Source: Mycobacterium lentiflavum (GTDB lineage: Bacteria > Actinomycetota > Actinomycetes > Mycobacteriales > Mycobacteriaceae). From it: 64,000 bases of DNA. The notes beneath the pieces were generated by a model. The model was not told where the DNA came from. It ran no database searches and was given only the letters and a program-made list of their open reading frames with translations. The stretch spans positions 1,178,001-1,242,000 of the forward strand of contig NZ_CP092423.2 of assembly GCF_022374895.2 (NCBI RefSeq). Reading direction: 5' to 3'. Shown here piece after piece: positions 56,101 through 63,951 of the stretch; position 1 is the stretch's first letter, and the number at the start of each line of letters is the position of its first letter. Position numbers and translations under genes: made by a program.

Positions 56101-57569
56101 TCGAATCCCCTTGCCAGAGAACGTAACCCGTCGTCATCTAGCGAAAAGATCCGTGGTTGTGAGCGCCGCGCTTCGGTCAGCACCGCCGCGGCGAACGGAT
56201 CGCGAACCGGGCTGATGAGCGCCTCGCCGATACCGCCGGCTCCGGGGATGTCGGCCAGGTGGTGCCATCCTGGCTTCAGGCCGTCATTCTCGAGTGCGGC
56301 CCGCACCGCTTCCCATGCGTGGGAACGTACCGAATTCTCCACGCCCAGAATGCGACTGACCATCAGATCATCGGTGTAGAGCGCTCGCGGGTCGATCATG
56401 ATCGCGTCGATCCGGTCGAGTGAGCGCAGCACGCGAGGGTGCAGCACCAGCGCGTCATGGTGGACGTTGAGGCCGCTGCTCATGGCACAGGCGAACGCCT
56501 CGCGCACGGTGCGTAACGGCTTTGGGACGGTACTCAGCGCGGCCGCACCGGCCATGTCGAGATTCCGGGACAGCAGGCCCACCAAGGCGCCGGCGCCGAT
56601 GCCCGCCAGGCCGATGCGGTTGGCATAGCGTTCCGCGGGGCCGTCGGACGGGCGGGGCCGGTCCCGCGTCGTCCACGCCGCATCGTCCGGAAACGGTTGG
56701 CAGCCCAGCGTGGATTCGTGCCGGTACCACGCCAGCCGGCAGGTCCACGCCTCCGCCGCCAGCAGAGTATTGGTAGCGGCCTCGGCGGCCGCCGCCGTCG
56801 GCGACACCGTCAGCGCCGCGGTAGCGGCGTTGACCACACCGAACAGCACATCGGTTCCCTCCGGACCGAGGCGTTGTTCCAACTCTCGACGCACTCGCGG
56901 CAGATGATCGGCCAGCGTGGGTGCCACGGCCATCAAGTCGGGCATTCTGGGCAGGCGGAGCAGGCTGCCGGTCAGTGAAAGACCAAGGCCCACAGTGGCG
57001 GCCGCAACCGCTACCAGCCGTGCTGCCAGTAGCGCGTCATCGCCCGGCAGGGAGGCCGGGTGGTGTCGCGCGACGCCGATTCGGTCGCGCGATTCGGCGT
57101 TCTCGACGATTCGGCACAGTTCGGTCAGGGCGGGCGCATCGGCGGTTTCGGTGTCCAGGGTGACCACGACCCGTGCCAGGGCGCGGTTGAGGAAGGCGGT
57201 GCGAACGCCTTGCGTCGCGCGGACCGCGGCCAGTACGTCAGTGGCGATGGCGCAGGCATGTGGCCCGCCGAGACCACGCACCTCGATCCAGCACCGCGGC
57301 CCGCTGCGGCTGGTACGGCGTGCCGCGGCGCCGCCCAGCGCCTCGATCACCACGCCCGCGCTCGCACGTGCCAGTGACGAAACATCCGGCGCGGCAAGGG
57401 TTAACGACTTGCTTATTCTCGCCGCCACGCCGACGCCGCCGAGGGCGGTATGGGTAGCCCCGACCGCAGCGACAACGCCTGCGCTAAGGGCCATTTGAGT
57501 GCCGGCGACGGTAGCCCGCAACGGGCTAGTCACCAGGGCCAAGCCTGGTAAACGACGTGGCGCGATCAC
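53091..57569 (-). CDS. CtpH/CtpI-like large P-type ATPase
   Basis: A 1492-residue P-type ATPase of the mycobacterial CtpH/CtpI class. A long N-terminal extension (about 1-640) is followed by a complete pump: LTGESLPVAK, PEGLPLV in helix 4, the phosphorylated Asp963 in FDKTGT, LITGDHPSTA and VGDGVNDAAA. The extension includes membrane segments and a domain with RGLGGPHACAIATDVLAAVR that resembles a metal-binding fold. The ion is not known. The GTG start follows TAGTCT by six bases (leaderless) with a possible DosR site upstream. First gene of the island. Confidence 0.93.
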   Translation of the reverse strand: MIAPRRLPGLALVTSPLRATVAGTQMALSAGVVAAVGATHTALGGVGVAARISKSLTLAAPDVSSLARASAGVVIEALGGAAARRTSRSGPRCWIEVRGLGGPHACAIATDVLAAVRATQGVRTAFLNRALARVVVTLDTETADAPALTELCRIVENAESRDRIGVARHHPASLPGDDALLAARLVAVAAATVGLGLSLTGSLLRLPRMPDLMAVAPTLADHLPRVRRELEQRLGPEGTDVLFGVVNAATAALTVSPTAAAAEAATNTLLAAEAWTCRLAWYRHESTLGCQPFPDDAAWTTRDRPRPSDGPAERYANRIGLAGIGAGALVGLLSRNLDMAGAAALSTVPKPLRTVREAFACAMSSGLNVHHDALVLHPRVLRSLDRIDAIMIDPRALYTDDLMVSRILGVENSVRSHAWEAVRAALENDGLKPGWHHLADIPGAGGIGEALISPVRDPFAAAVLTEARRSQPRIFSLDDDGLRSLARGFDQLYPADGSIDHAVAAAVAELKAGGATVALLTTAEMRAAHRSDITIGVLRDGRPPPWGADVIVADLTGVWRVLHALPAARSATEGAVRLSASASALGALMLIPGVPGRSSTSVNVGMATSLWVGYRAAAKAFRDPLPEPETSHEWHALPVAEVQRLLPRPTDQRAIEAPTWWSQRPAVRALHDAAAPSWGLLRDFVGEMRGDLSDPITPLLATGALASALLGSPLDAVLVGSVLLSNAALSAEQQLYAERTLDRLLAVQDPPARRHVGPVAAQRHENVATRRLRLGDVIEVRADEVVPADARLLHAINVEVDESTLTGESLPVAKQTEPTPGAPLAERTCMIYAGTTIVAGTAVAVVTAVSSRSEMRRALAMAPRKLQEVGLQRQLRHITGRALPFSLASGGLVGLISLMRGTLLRDAVSSAVTLVVAAIPEGLPLVATLAQLSAARRLTGRSVLIRNPHSIEALARLNVVCFDKTGTLSENRLQVKSVHPMAGYTPAQVLDAAVSTSYARHTHRVDHATDDAITQAADDPDLRSDGMPPQPRRSRDAFLPFQSSGRPFAAALVGTRLTIKGSPEALSSALRHDDQPLARQVDEMAANGLRVLAVAERELTPHQAAAATANPGYLESVCTSDLAPVGLIGLADTPRPMARALLRSLAERDIAVRLITGDHPSTAMAIAQELGIDVNADQVVTGSDWEALSADQRAQTVTSCVVFARMTPEDKIDVVQTLERAGLVTAMVGDGVNDAAAIRAASVGIGVAARGSDAARSAADVVLLDERIEALLDALDEGRQLWQRVHSAVSMLLGGNLGEACFATITALLTGRSVLNARQMLLVNMLTDALPAAALAVSPQSGTADEDRDEAAMWRAIGIRGAATTVGATAAWTMASLTGLPRRAATVGLIALVSTQLAQTLIDSHAPMVVLTSVGSLAVLVVVVSTPGLSQLFGCTPVDPLAWGQALLGAALASALPAIAPSLLRRASDVIQRQISGDEVARLTQGVQSGCR

Positions 57570-57575
57570 GTCGTT

Positions 57576-57581
57576 AGACTA
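57576..57581 (-). promoter_or_regulatory. -10 element of the CtpH-like gene, leaderless start likely
   Basis: TAGTCT on the minus strand ends six bases before the GTG start at 57569. Confidence 0.45.
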
Positions 57582-57622
57582 TGCGGCGCCGGCGTGAATC
57601 AGAGGAGCCGTAAGGCCTCCCT

Positions 57623-57642
57623 TCGGGGGCTTTCGTCCCTTG
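57623..57642. promoter_or_regulatory. Candidate DosR (dormancy regulator) box
   Basis: The core GGGGCTTTCGTCCC (57626-57639) matches 12 of 14 bases of the DosR core GGGACT-WW-AGTCCC; over the full 20-bp consensus 14 match. It is centred 64 bp upstream of the predicted start of the CtpH-like gene and 104 bp upstream of phoY1. DosR-controlled P-type ATPases exist (CtpF in H37Rv). The same bases also sit in a GC-rich hairpin, so chance is possible. Confidence 0.4.
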
Positions 57643-57735
57643 CCGGAGGCTCCCGAACCAGACGAACATCGATATCGGGCCGCTCGCGCTTTTCATTCTC
57701 CTGCGCGACAACTCGCGTTCAGGGAGGCTTCGCTG

Positions 57736-58401
57736 ATGCGTACCGCCTATCACAGACAGCTGGCCGACCTGACCATGCGACTGGGCGAAATGTGCGGCCT
57801 GGCCGGCGTCGCGATGAAACTCGCGACCCGGGCGCTGCTCGAGGCCGACAACGTCGCCGCCGAACAGGTGATCGGTGACCACGAGCGAATCGTGGCATTG
57901 CGGGCCGAAGTGGAAAGGGAAGCCTTTGCGCTGCTGGTATTGCAACAACCTGTGGCCAGCGAATTGCGAGCGGTCTTCAGCTCGATACAAATCATCGCGG
58001 ACGTGGAACGAATGGGCGCGTTGGCGGTGCATATCGCGAAGATCGCGCGGCGAGATCACCCCAAGCACGTCCTGCCCGCCGAAGTCGGCGAGTACTTCGC
58101 GGCCATGGCCAAGGTGGCAATTGCGTTGGGCGACAGTGCGAAAAGCGCGCTGATATCGGGCGATCCGCGACAAGCCGGTCTGCTTCACGATCAAGACGAC
58201 GCGATGGACGACCTTTATCGGGAGTTGTTCGGTGTGCTATTGGATCGGGAATGGCAGCACGGCGTCTCCGTCGGTGTCGAAACGGCATTGCTGGGCCGCT
58301 TCTACGAGCGCTTCGCCGACCATGCCGTCGAGATCGGCCGTCGTGTCATCTTCATAACCAGTGGCGTGTTGCCGACCGAGGATGAGATATCCGCGTATTG
58401 A
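57736..58401 (+). CDS. phoY1: PhoU-family phosphate regulatory protein
   Basis: A 221-residue PhoU homologue with two three-helix PhoU repeats; orthologue of Rv3301c, same length. Metal-binding acidic motifs [13 protein letters not shown] and [16 protein letters not shown] are the E/DxxxD type of the family. It transmits phosphate status from the Pst transporter to the SenX3-RegX3 system and affects persistence. ATG 57736 follows AGGGAGG (57721-57727). In H37Rv the gene lies between glpD2 and the pseudouridine synthase; here it is beyond the ATPase island. Confidence 0.94.
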   Translation: MRTAYHRQLADLTMRLGEMCGLAGVAMKLATRALLEADNVAAEQVIGDHERIVALRAEVEREAFALLVLQQPVASELRAVFSSIQIIADVERMGALAVHIAKIARRDHPKHVLPAEVGEYFAAMAKVAIALGDSAKSALISGDPRQAGLLHDQDDAMDDLYRELFGVLLDREWQHGVSVGVETALLGRFYERFADHAVEIGRRVIFITSGVLPTEDEISAY

Positions 58402-58460
58402 CGCCGTGAATTCGGTGGCAATCAACCGCCGCGAAGCTCATCGGCGTCTATAAGTTGGTT

Positions 58461-61364
58461 ATGAGCGAAGAACCCGCGCTGGTCATCGTTGCCGGCTATC
58501 AAGGCCTCGATGCCGCCCGCCACGACTTTCAAACCCTGACCGACCGCGCCAAGGACAAGAGCCTGCAGCTGCGCGACGCGGTGCTGGTCGGCAAGGACGC
58601 CGAGGGCAATCGCGTGTTCGTCGACAACGGCAATCGCCTCGGCCGTCGCGGCGCCAAGTGGGGGGCCGGCGCGGGCCTGGCGGCGGGCCTGCTCTCGCCG
58701 GCGTCGGTGGTCACGGCGGCAGCCGGCGCCGCGGTCGGCGCCCTGGCGGGCACCTTGTTGAACCAGAAGGTCAAGGGCGGGCTGTCCGACAAGATCGGCG
58801 AGCAGATGGCGGCCGACAGCGCCGTGATCGTTGTCCTGGCGCCCGGCGAATCCCGGCTGGCCGTCCAGCAGGCGCTGGCCGGATCGCCGATGAAATCGGT
58901 TGCAGCGCTGGCTCATTCGACATTGCGCGGCTTCGGCGCGGCCCTGGAGGAGGCGATGGGCAAGTTCAACCCGGACCGCACCCGGCTGCCGATACCGCAG
59001 CGGCGCTTCGGCGGCACCGTGGGCCGCACCGTCGAGGAGTCGGTGGGGGACTGGACGATCGTGCCGGGCGCCGCCGCGCCCGAGGGCGCGCCGAACGTGC
59101 TGATCGTGCTGATCGACGACGCCGGCTTCGGCGGGCCGGACACCTTCGGTGGCGCTATCCGCACCCCGACATTATCCCGGCTGGCGCGCAACGGCTTGGC
59201 CTACAATCGCTTTCACGTTACTGCGGTGTGCTCGCCGACCCGCGCGGCGTTGCTGACCGGTCGCAACCACCACCGGGTCGGCTTCGGATCGGTGTGCGAG
59301 TTTCCCGGCCCATACCCGGGCTACTCTACGGCCAAGCCGCGCAGTTGCGCCGCGCTGCCGCGGATTCTGCGCGACAACGGTTATGTCACAGGCGCTTTCG
59401 GTAAGTGGCATCTGACTCCGGACAACGTGCAGGGCGCGGCGGGTCCGTTCGACAACTGGCCGCTCGGCTGGGGATTCGACCATTTCTGGGGATTCCCGTC
59501 GGGAGCCGCGGGCCAGTACGACCCGATCATCAGCCAGGACAATTCGGTGCTCGGCATACCGCAGGGCCACGACGGTAAGCCGTACTACTTCCCCGACGAT
59601 CTCACCGACAAGGCCGTGGCGTGGCTGCACACCGTGCGGGCGGCCAACGCCACCAAGCCGTGGATGATGTACTACGCGACCGGCGCCACCCACGCGCCGC
59701 ACCACGTGTTCGCCGAGTGGGCCGACAAGTATCGGGGCCAGTTCGACGAGGGCTGGGATATGTACCGGCAGAAGACATTTGAACGGCAGAAGCAGCTCGG
59801 TATCATTCCGCCCGACGCCGAACTCAGCGAGCGGCCCGATCTGTTTCCGGCGTGGGACAGCCTGTCGGAGACCCAGCGCAAGCTCTATGCCCGACAGATG
59901 GAGGTGTTCGCCGGGTTCTCGGAAAACGCCGACTGGAATGTCGGTCGCCTGCTGGACGCGATCGACGGTCTCGGCGAGTCCGACAACACGCTGGTCTTCT
60001 ACATCTGGGGCGACAACGGCGCCAGCATGGAGGGCACCAACACCGGTTCGTTCAACGAGATGACGTTCATCAACGGCCTGGATCTCACCGCCGAGCAGCA
60101 ATTGGCGCTCATCGAGCAATACGGCGGGATCGAAGCGCTGGGCGACGAGCACACCGCACCGCATTTCGCGAGTGCCTGGGCGCACGCCAACAACACCCCG
60201 TATCAGTGGGGCAAACAGATGGGCAGCCACCTGGGCGGCACCCGCGATCCGATGGTGGTGGCCTGGCCCAGCCGGATCCGGCCCGATGCGCACGTGCGCG
60301 ACCAGTTCACGCATTGCATCGACATTGCGCCAACTGTGTTGGAGGCCATCGGTTTACCGGAGCCGACCAGCGTCGACGGCTTCGACCAGGAGCCGATGGA
60401 CGGCGTCAGTTTCATCCACACCTTCGACGACTCGGCGGCGCAAGAACGGCACACCGTGCAGTATTTCGAGAACGTCGGCAGCCGCGCCATCTACCAGGAC
60501 GGCTGGTGGGCTTGCGCCCGGCTGGACAAGGCGCCGTGGGACTTGTCGCCACAGACCATGCAGCGGTTCGCGCCCGGCAACTACAACCCCGACGACGACG
60601 TGTGGGAGCTGTACTACCTGCCCGACGACTTCGCTCAGGCCCACGACCTGGCCGCCGAGCATCCGGACAAGCTCGCCGAGCTGACCGAATTGTGGTGGCA
60701 GGAAGCCGAAAAGAACCGGGTACTGCCGCTTCTCGGCGGGCTGGCGGTGATGTTCGGCGAGCTGCCGCCGCTGCCCACCACCGCCCGATTCAGCTTCTCC
60801 GGCGGTGTGCAGAACATTCAGCGCGGCATGGTGCCGCGCATCTTCGGGCGCTCCTACGCCATCGAGGCGCGGCTGCACATTCCCGACGCGGGAGCGCAGG
60901 GTGTGCTCGTTGCCAATGCCGATTTCATGGGCGGGTACGCCTTGTGGGTGGACGAGGAACGCAAGCTGCACCACACGTATTCGTTCCTCGGCGTCGAAAC
61001 CTATCGGCAGGTATCGACCGAGGCCTTGCCCGTCGGCGATCTCACCGTGCGGATGCTGTTCGAATCCGCGCAGCCTGTCGTCGGTTCGGGCGGACGCGTG
61101 ACGCTATGGGCCGACGATCGGTTGATCGGAGAGGGCGAGCTGCCTCAGACGGTGAGCCTGGCCTTCACGTCGTATGCCGGGATGGACATCGGCCGCGACA
61201 ACGGCTTGGTGGTCGATCGTGAATACGAGGACAAGGCTCCCTACGCGTTCACCGGAACCGTCAAAGAGGTCATCTTCGACCTGATGCCGGTTCCGGTGAA
61301 CGCTGAGCAGGCGCTGCACGAGCACGCCGCGGTCCAAGCTGTCGGACAGGGAGCCGCCGGCTAG
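58461..61364 (+). CDS. atsB: Arylsulfatase fused to an N-terminal glycine-rich membrane domain
   Basis: A 967-residue protein, orthologue of AtsB (Rv3299c). Residues 1-170 form a DUF1269-like domain with a Gly/Ala-rich helical hairpin (KWGAGAGLAAGLLSPASVVT) that may insert into a membrane. The sulfatase domain follows: metal site VLIVLIDDAGFGGPDTFGG, formylglycine motif Cys257-Ser-Pro-Thr-Arg261, GKWHLTPDN, and later Asp-Asn WGDNGASMEG. The C-terminal 200 residues are a beta-rich accessory domain. Sulfate ester hydrolysis is expected; the natural substrate is unknown. No twin-arginine or Sec signal is seen. Confidence 0.93.
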   Translation: MSEEPALVIVAGYQGLDAARHDFQTLTDRAKDKSLQLRDAVLVGKDAEGNRVFVDNGNRLGRRGAKWGAGAGLAAGLLSPASVVTAAAGAAVGALAGTLLNQKVKGGLSDKIGEQMAADSAVIVVLAPGESRLAVQQALAGSPMKSVAALAHSTLRGFGAALEEAMGKFNPDRTRLPIPQRRFGGTVGRTVEESVGDWTIVPGAAAPEGAPNVLIVLIDDAGFGGPDTFGGAIRTPTLSRLARNGLAYNRFHVTAVCSPTRAALLTGRNHHRVGFGSVCEFPGPYPGYSTAKPRSCAALPRILRDNGYVTGAFGKWHLTPDNVQGAAGPFDNWPLGWGFDHFWGFPSGAAGQYDPIISQDNSVLGIPQGHDGKPYYFPDDLTDKAVAWLHTVRAANATKPWMMYYATGATHAPHHVFAEWADKYRGQFDEGWDMYRQKTFERQKQLGIIPPDAELSERPDLFPAWDSLSETQRKLYARQMEVFAGFSENADWNVGRLLDAIDGLGESDNTLVFYIWGDNGASMEGTNTGSFNEMTFINGLDLTAEQQLALIEQYGGIEALGDEHTAPHFASAWAHANNTPYQWGKQMGSHLGGTRDPMVVAWPSRIRPDAHVRDQFTHCIDIAPTVLEAIGLPEPTSVDGFDQEPMDGVSFIHTFDDSAAQERHTVQYFENVGSRAIYQDGWWACARLDKAPWDLSPQTMQRFAPGNYNPDDDVWELYYLPDDFAQAHDLAAEHPDKLAELTELWWQEAEKNRVLPLLGGLAVMFGELPPLPTTARFSFSGGVQNIQRGMVPRIFGRSYAIEARLHIPDAGAQGVLVANADFMGGYALWVDEERKLHHTYSFLGVETYRQVSTEALPVGDLTVRMLFESAQPVVGSGGRVTLWADDRLIGEGELPQTVSLAFTSYAGMDIGRDNGLVVDREYEDKAPYAFTGTVKEVIFDLMPVPVNAEQALHEHAAVQAVGQGAAG

Positions 61365-61567
61365 CCGTTGTCGCCAGGCAGCACGCGGGTCAAGGCGTCA
61401 TGAATACCCTGGTTAATGCGATCCGCGGCCAGTGGGCTGGCGAATGGGGGCGGTGCCCCGCAGGTACAGGAAAATTGGTTGAACACCACGTCCGCGTTGG
61501 CGGGCGTGGCCAGTCCGACTGTTGCACCCAGAACGAGCGCGCCACCGATTATTATCTTCGCGATCAT
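61361..61567 (-). CDS. Small secreted protein
   Basis: A 68-residue protein with a clear signal peptide (IIIGGALVLGATVGLATPAN-ADV) and a 40-residue mature part with SCTCGAPPPF. The start follows AAAGGAGG, a near-perfect ribosome binding site, eight bases before the ATG. It converges with atsB with a 4-bp overlap. The function is unknown; many short mycobacterial exported proteins have this form. Confidence 0.75.
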   Translation of the reverse strand: MIAKIIIGGALVLGATVGLATPANADVVFNQFSCTCGAPPPFASPLAADRINQGIHDALTRVLPGDNG

Positions 61568-61665
61568 TTCTAGTCCTCCTTTTGTTCACCTTTTGTTAAA
61601 GTGTACGCACGGAAGGAGGCGCAACGGCGTTGGCTCGCCGTTTGTGGTGGTTTGTGGCCGTTTCG

Positions 61666-62058
61666 TTAGGTCGACGGCGGCGGCGGAGGTGCAGGCTCCG
61701 GCGGCGGCTTGTACTGCGGGCAGTAGGCGCGGATGGCCGCGCCGACGAAGTAGCCGGCGTCGTAGTCGGGCAGGCTGCTGCTGTTCATCACGTCGATGAC
61801 GACCTCGTTCGGCGTCATCCCCTGCGCAAGGTATTCGCAGACCTTCCGCGCTGCCGCGATGGCAGCGGGGACGGACTCGTGGGTGATGCCGTCGGCAATC
61901 AGCAGCTGGACGAATTTGTCATCGTTCGCATCGGCGTGGGCGGCAGGGGCCACCCCTGCGCCAAGCACGCCAAGCGATACGGCCATCGCAACGACAAGTC
62001 GGGTGCCCGACGGGATCTTCACGGGGCCGGGCTTGGCAATTTTCACGTTTCTCATCAT
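61666..62058 (-). CDS. Secreted DUF732 protein
   Basis: A 130-residue exported protein. A signal peptide (RLVVAMAVSLGVLGAGVAPA) ends at HADA, followed by the DUF732 core DDKFVQLLIADGITHESVPA, KVCEYLAQGMTPNEVV and FVGAAIRAYCPQY, with a paired Cys. The C-terminus is a short Pro-rich tail. DUF732 proteins are common in mycobacteria and have no known activity. It is divergent from lpqC. Confidence 0.9.
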   Translation of the reverse strand: MMRNVKIAKPGPVKIPSGTRLVVAMAVSLGVLGAGVAPAAHADANDDKFVQLLIADGITHESVPAAIAAARKVCEYLAQGMTPNEVVIDVMNSSSLPDYDAGYFVGAAIRAYCPQYKPPPEPAPPPPPST

Positions 62059-62134
62059 CGCTCAAATCGCGATCGTTGCCAATGTGGGCAAGTCTGGCCG
62101 GAAGTTAAACATGGCCGTTTTCAGTGCCGCCATA

Positions 62135-62159
62135 TCGATCACCCGCCCGAGGTGATCGA
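62135..62159. promoter_or_regulatory. Inverted repeat between the DUF732 gene and lpqC
   Basis: TCGATCACC (62135-62143) and GGTGATCGA (62151-62159) are exact inverted copies around seven bases. It lies 31 bp before the lpqC start and 77 bp before the DUF732 start, so it may be an operator for either. Confidence 0.5.
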
Positions 62160-62189
62160 ACCGTCACTGCGGTAGGTAATTTGACCCCC

Positions 62190-63107
62190 ATGCCGTATGG
62201 ACGATTGCTATCGTCGGCGCTGCTGGCGGTCTGCCTTGTCGGCTGCGGCGTGCAGCACGTATCGGCGGCGACGCCGCACGATCTGGCCGGAATGTTTCGT
62301 TCCGGCGGCCTGGACCGCACCTACCTAATGCATGTGCCGCCCGGCGATCCCGTCGGTTTGGTGCTCAGCCTGCATGGAGGCGGCGGCAGTGGAAAGGGCC
62401 AGAAGGGTCTGACGGACTTCGACGCCGTCGCCGACGCGAACAACCTCCTGGTGGTTTACCCCGACGGTTACGACAAGAGCTGGGCCGACGGGCGGGGCGC
62501 CTCCCCCGCCGATCGCCGCCATGTCGACGACGTCGGCTTCCTGGTGGGGCTCGCCGACAAGCTGCGCAACGACTACAACATCGCGCCCGGGCACGTCTTC
62601 GTCACCGGAATGTCCAACGGCGGCTTCATGTCCAACCGGTTGGCTTGCGATCGTGCTGACGTTTTTTCGGCGATCGCGCCGGTGGCGGGCACGCTGGGCG
62701 TCGGCGTGGCGTGTAATCCGTCGCAACCGGTTTCGGTGTGGGAGGCGCATGGGACCGCCGATCCGCTGGTGCATTTCAACGGGGGGGACGTACGTGGTCG
62801 GGGTGGGCTGAGCCACTCCATCTCGGTCAACAGCATGGTGGACAAGTGGCGTTCGGCCGACGGCTGCCAGGGCGACCCGGTGGCTGCGGTATTGCCGAAC
62901 GTCGGCGACGGCACCGTCGTGCACCGCATCGAATCGACGGCGTGTGCGGCGGCCACCGAGGTGGTCTTCTATCAGATCGACAACGGCGGGCACACCTGGC
63001 CGGGCGGCAAGCAGTATCTGCCCAAGGCGGTGATCGGGCCGACTACGCGAGTGTTGGACGGATCCGAATCGATCGCTCAGTTCTTTTTGGCGCACGCCCG
63101 CGACTAG
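62190..63107 (+). CDS. lpqC: Esterase lipoprotein LpqC
   Basis: A 305-residue lipoprotein of the PHB depolymerase/feruloyl esterase group, orthologue of Rv3298c. The lipobox is Leu-Val-Gly-Cys19 after LLSSALLAVC, so it is anchored at the outer face of the membrane. The oxyanion region SLHGGGGSG, nucleophile GMSNGG, Asp in HGTADPLV and His in NGGHTWPGG complete the alpha/beta-hydrolase triad. ATG 62190 is chosen by the lipobox spacing; the frame opens at 62124. Confidence 0.93.
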   Translation: MPYGRLLSSALLAVCLVGCGVQHVSAATPHDLAGMFRSGGLDRTYLMHVPPGDPVGLVLSLHGGGGSGKGQKGLTDFDAVADANNLLVVYPDGYDKSWADGRGASPADRRHVDDVGFLVGLADKLRNDYNIAPGHVFVTGMSNGGFMSNRLACDRADVFSAIAPVAGTLGVGVACNPSQPVSVWEAHGTADPLVHFNGGDVRGRGGLSHSISVNSMVDKWRSADGCQGDPVAAVLPNVGDGTVVHRIESTACAAATEVVFYQIDNGGHTWPGGKQYLPKAVIGPTTRVLDGSESIAQFFLAHARD

Positions 63108-63189
63108 CCGTGGCCGATTCGCATTGTTCGGCAGGATTTCCCGGTCGGGTTAAACAAACTGTTCCTAGCGTTCGTCCGGAGTTTGGGAT

Positions 63190-63945
63190 TCAGCGCTGAC
63201 ACGACGGGCACCAGTAGGCCACCCGGTCGGCGGTGTCGTCGACGTTGATGCGCGTGCCGCAGCGCCGGCAGCTCCGCCCGGCGCGGCCGTAGACCCACAG
63301 TTGCCGGCCCGCCCGGGTGTCGCCGGTGGTGCAGCGGTTCCAGCGGAAGCGGTTGGTCCACAGCATGTCCCGGGCTCGCGACACCAGACGGCGCGGGTCG
63401 GCGATCGCGCTGACGGGTGCGGTGGGCAAGTGTCCACTGACGAAACACAATTCGTTGCAGTAGACGTTGCCGACCCCGGCCATCACTCGCTGGTCGAGCA
63501 ACGCCTGGGCCAGCGGCCGGTCCGGACTTGCGACCAAGTTCGCCGCGGCGAGGTCGGGATCCCAATCCGGACCCAGCAGATCGGGTCCCAAATGGGCGAC
63601 CGCTTCGCCGTCGCGGTCGCGGTCGAGAATTTCGAGCACGCCAAGGTCGATGCCGACAGCACGAATATCGTTGGCTTCCAAAATGATACGGGCGCGGTGG
63701 TCTGTGCGCACCGGGCGGTTCCCGACTCGCCAACTGCCGTCCATCTTCAAATGTGAGTGAATGCTGGCCCGCCCGGCCCGGATGAACAGGTGCTTGCCGC
63801 GGCTGATCACCTCGTCGACCATGGTGCCGGTGAGGTCGACGGTGGCGAATTGCGGCACCCGGACGTCGCAACGGGTCAGCGTTTGCCCGGCCAGGTGCTC
63901 GCGCAGCATGGCCGCGGTGTGCCAGACGGTGTCACCCTCGGGCAT
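63190..63945 (-). CDS. nei: Endonuclease VIII/formamidopyrimidine-DNA glycosylase
   Basis: A 251-residue base excision repair glycosylase of the Fpg/Nei family, orthologue of Rv3297. The catalytic start MPEGDT (Pro2, Glu3) is intact, the [10 protein letters not shown] stretch is present, and [12 protein letters not shown] is the helix-two-turns-helix. The C-terminal zinc finger is [20 protein letters not shown] with CPSCQR. It removes oxidised pyrimidines and nicks the strand. It lies six bases downstream of the lhr stop. Confidence 0.95.
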   Translation of the reverse strand: MPEGDTVWHTAAMLREHLAGQTLTRCDVRVPQFATVDLTGTMVDEVISRGKHLFIRAGRASIHSHLKMDGSWRVGNRPVRTDHRARIILEANDIRAVGIDLGVLEILDRDRDGEAVAHLGPDLLGPDWDPDLAAANLVASPDRPLAQALLDQRVMAGVGNVYCNELCFVSGHLPTAPVSAIADPRRLVSRARDMLWTNRFRWNRCTTGDTRAGRQLWVYGRAGRSCRRCGTRINVDDTADRVAYWCPSCQR

Positions 63946-63951
63946 CGGTCA

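Noticed and set aside
57600..57660. Possible riboswitch or Rho-independent terminator from the CUUCGG hairpin upstream of phoY1
   Set aside because: A GC-rich hairpin is visible but no known riboswitch core (M-box, ydaO, cobalamin, ykoY) could be recognised and no U-tract follows.
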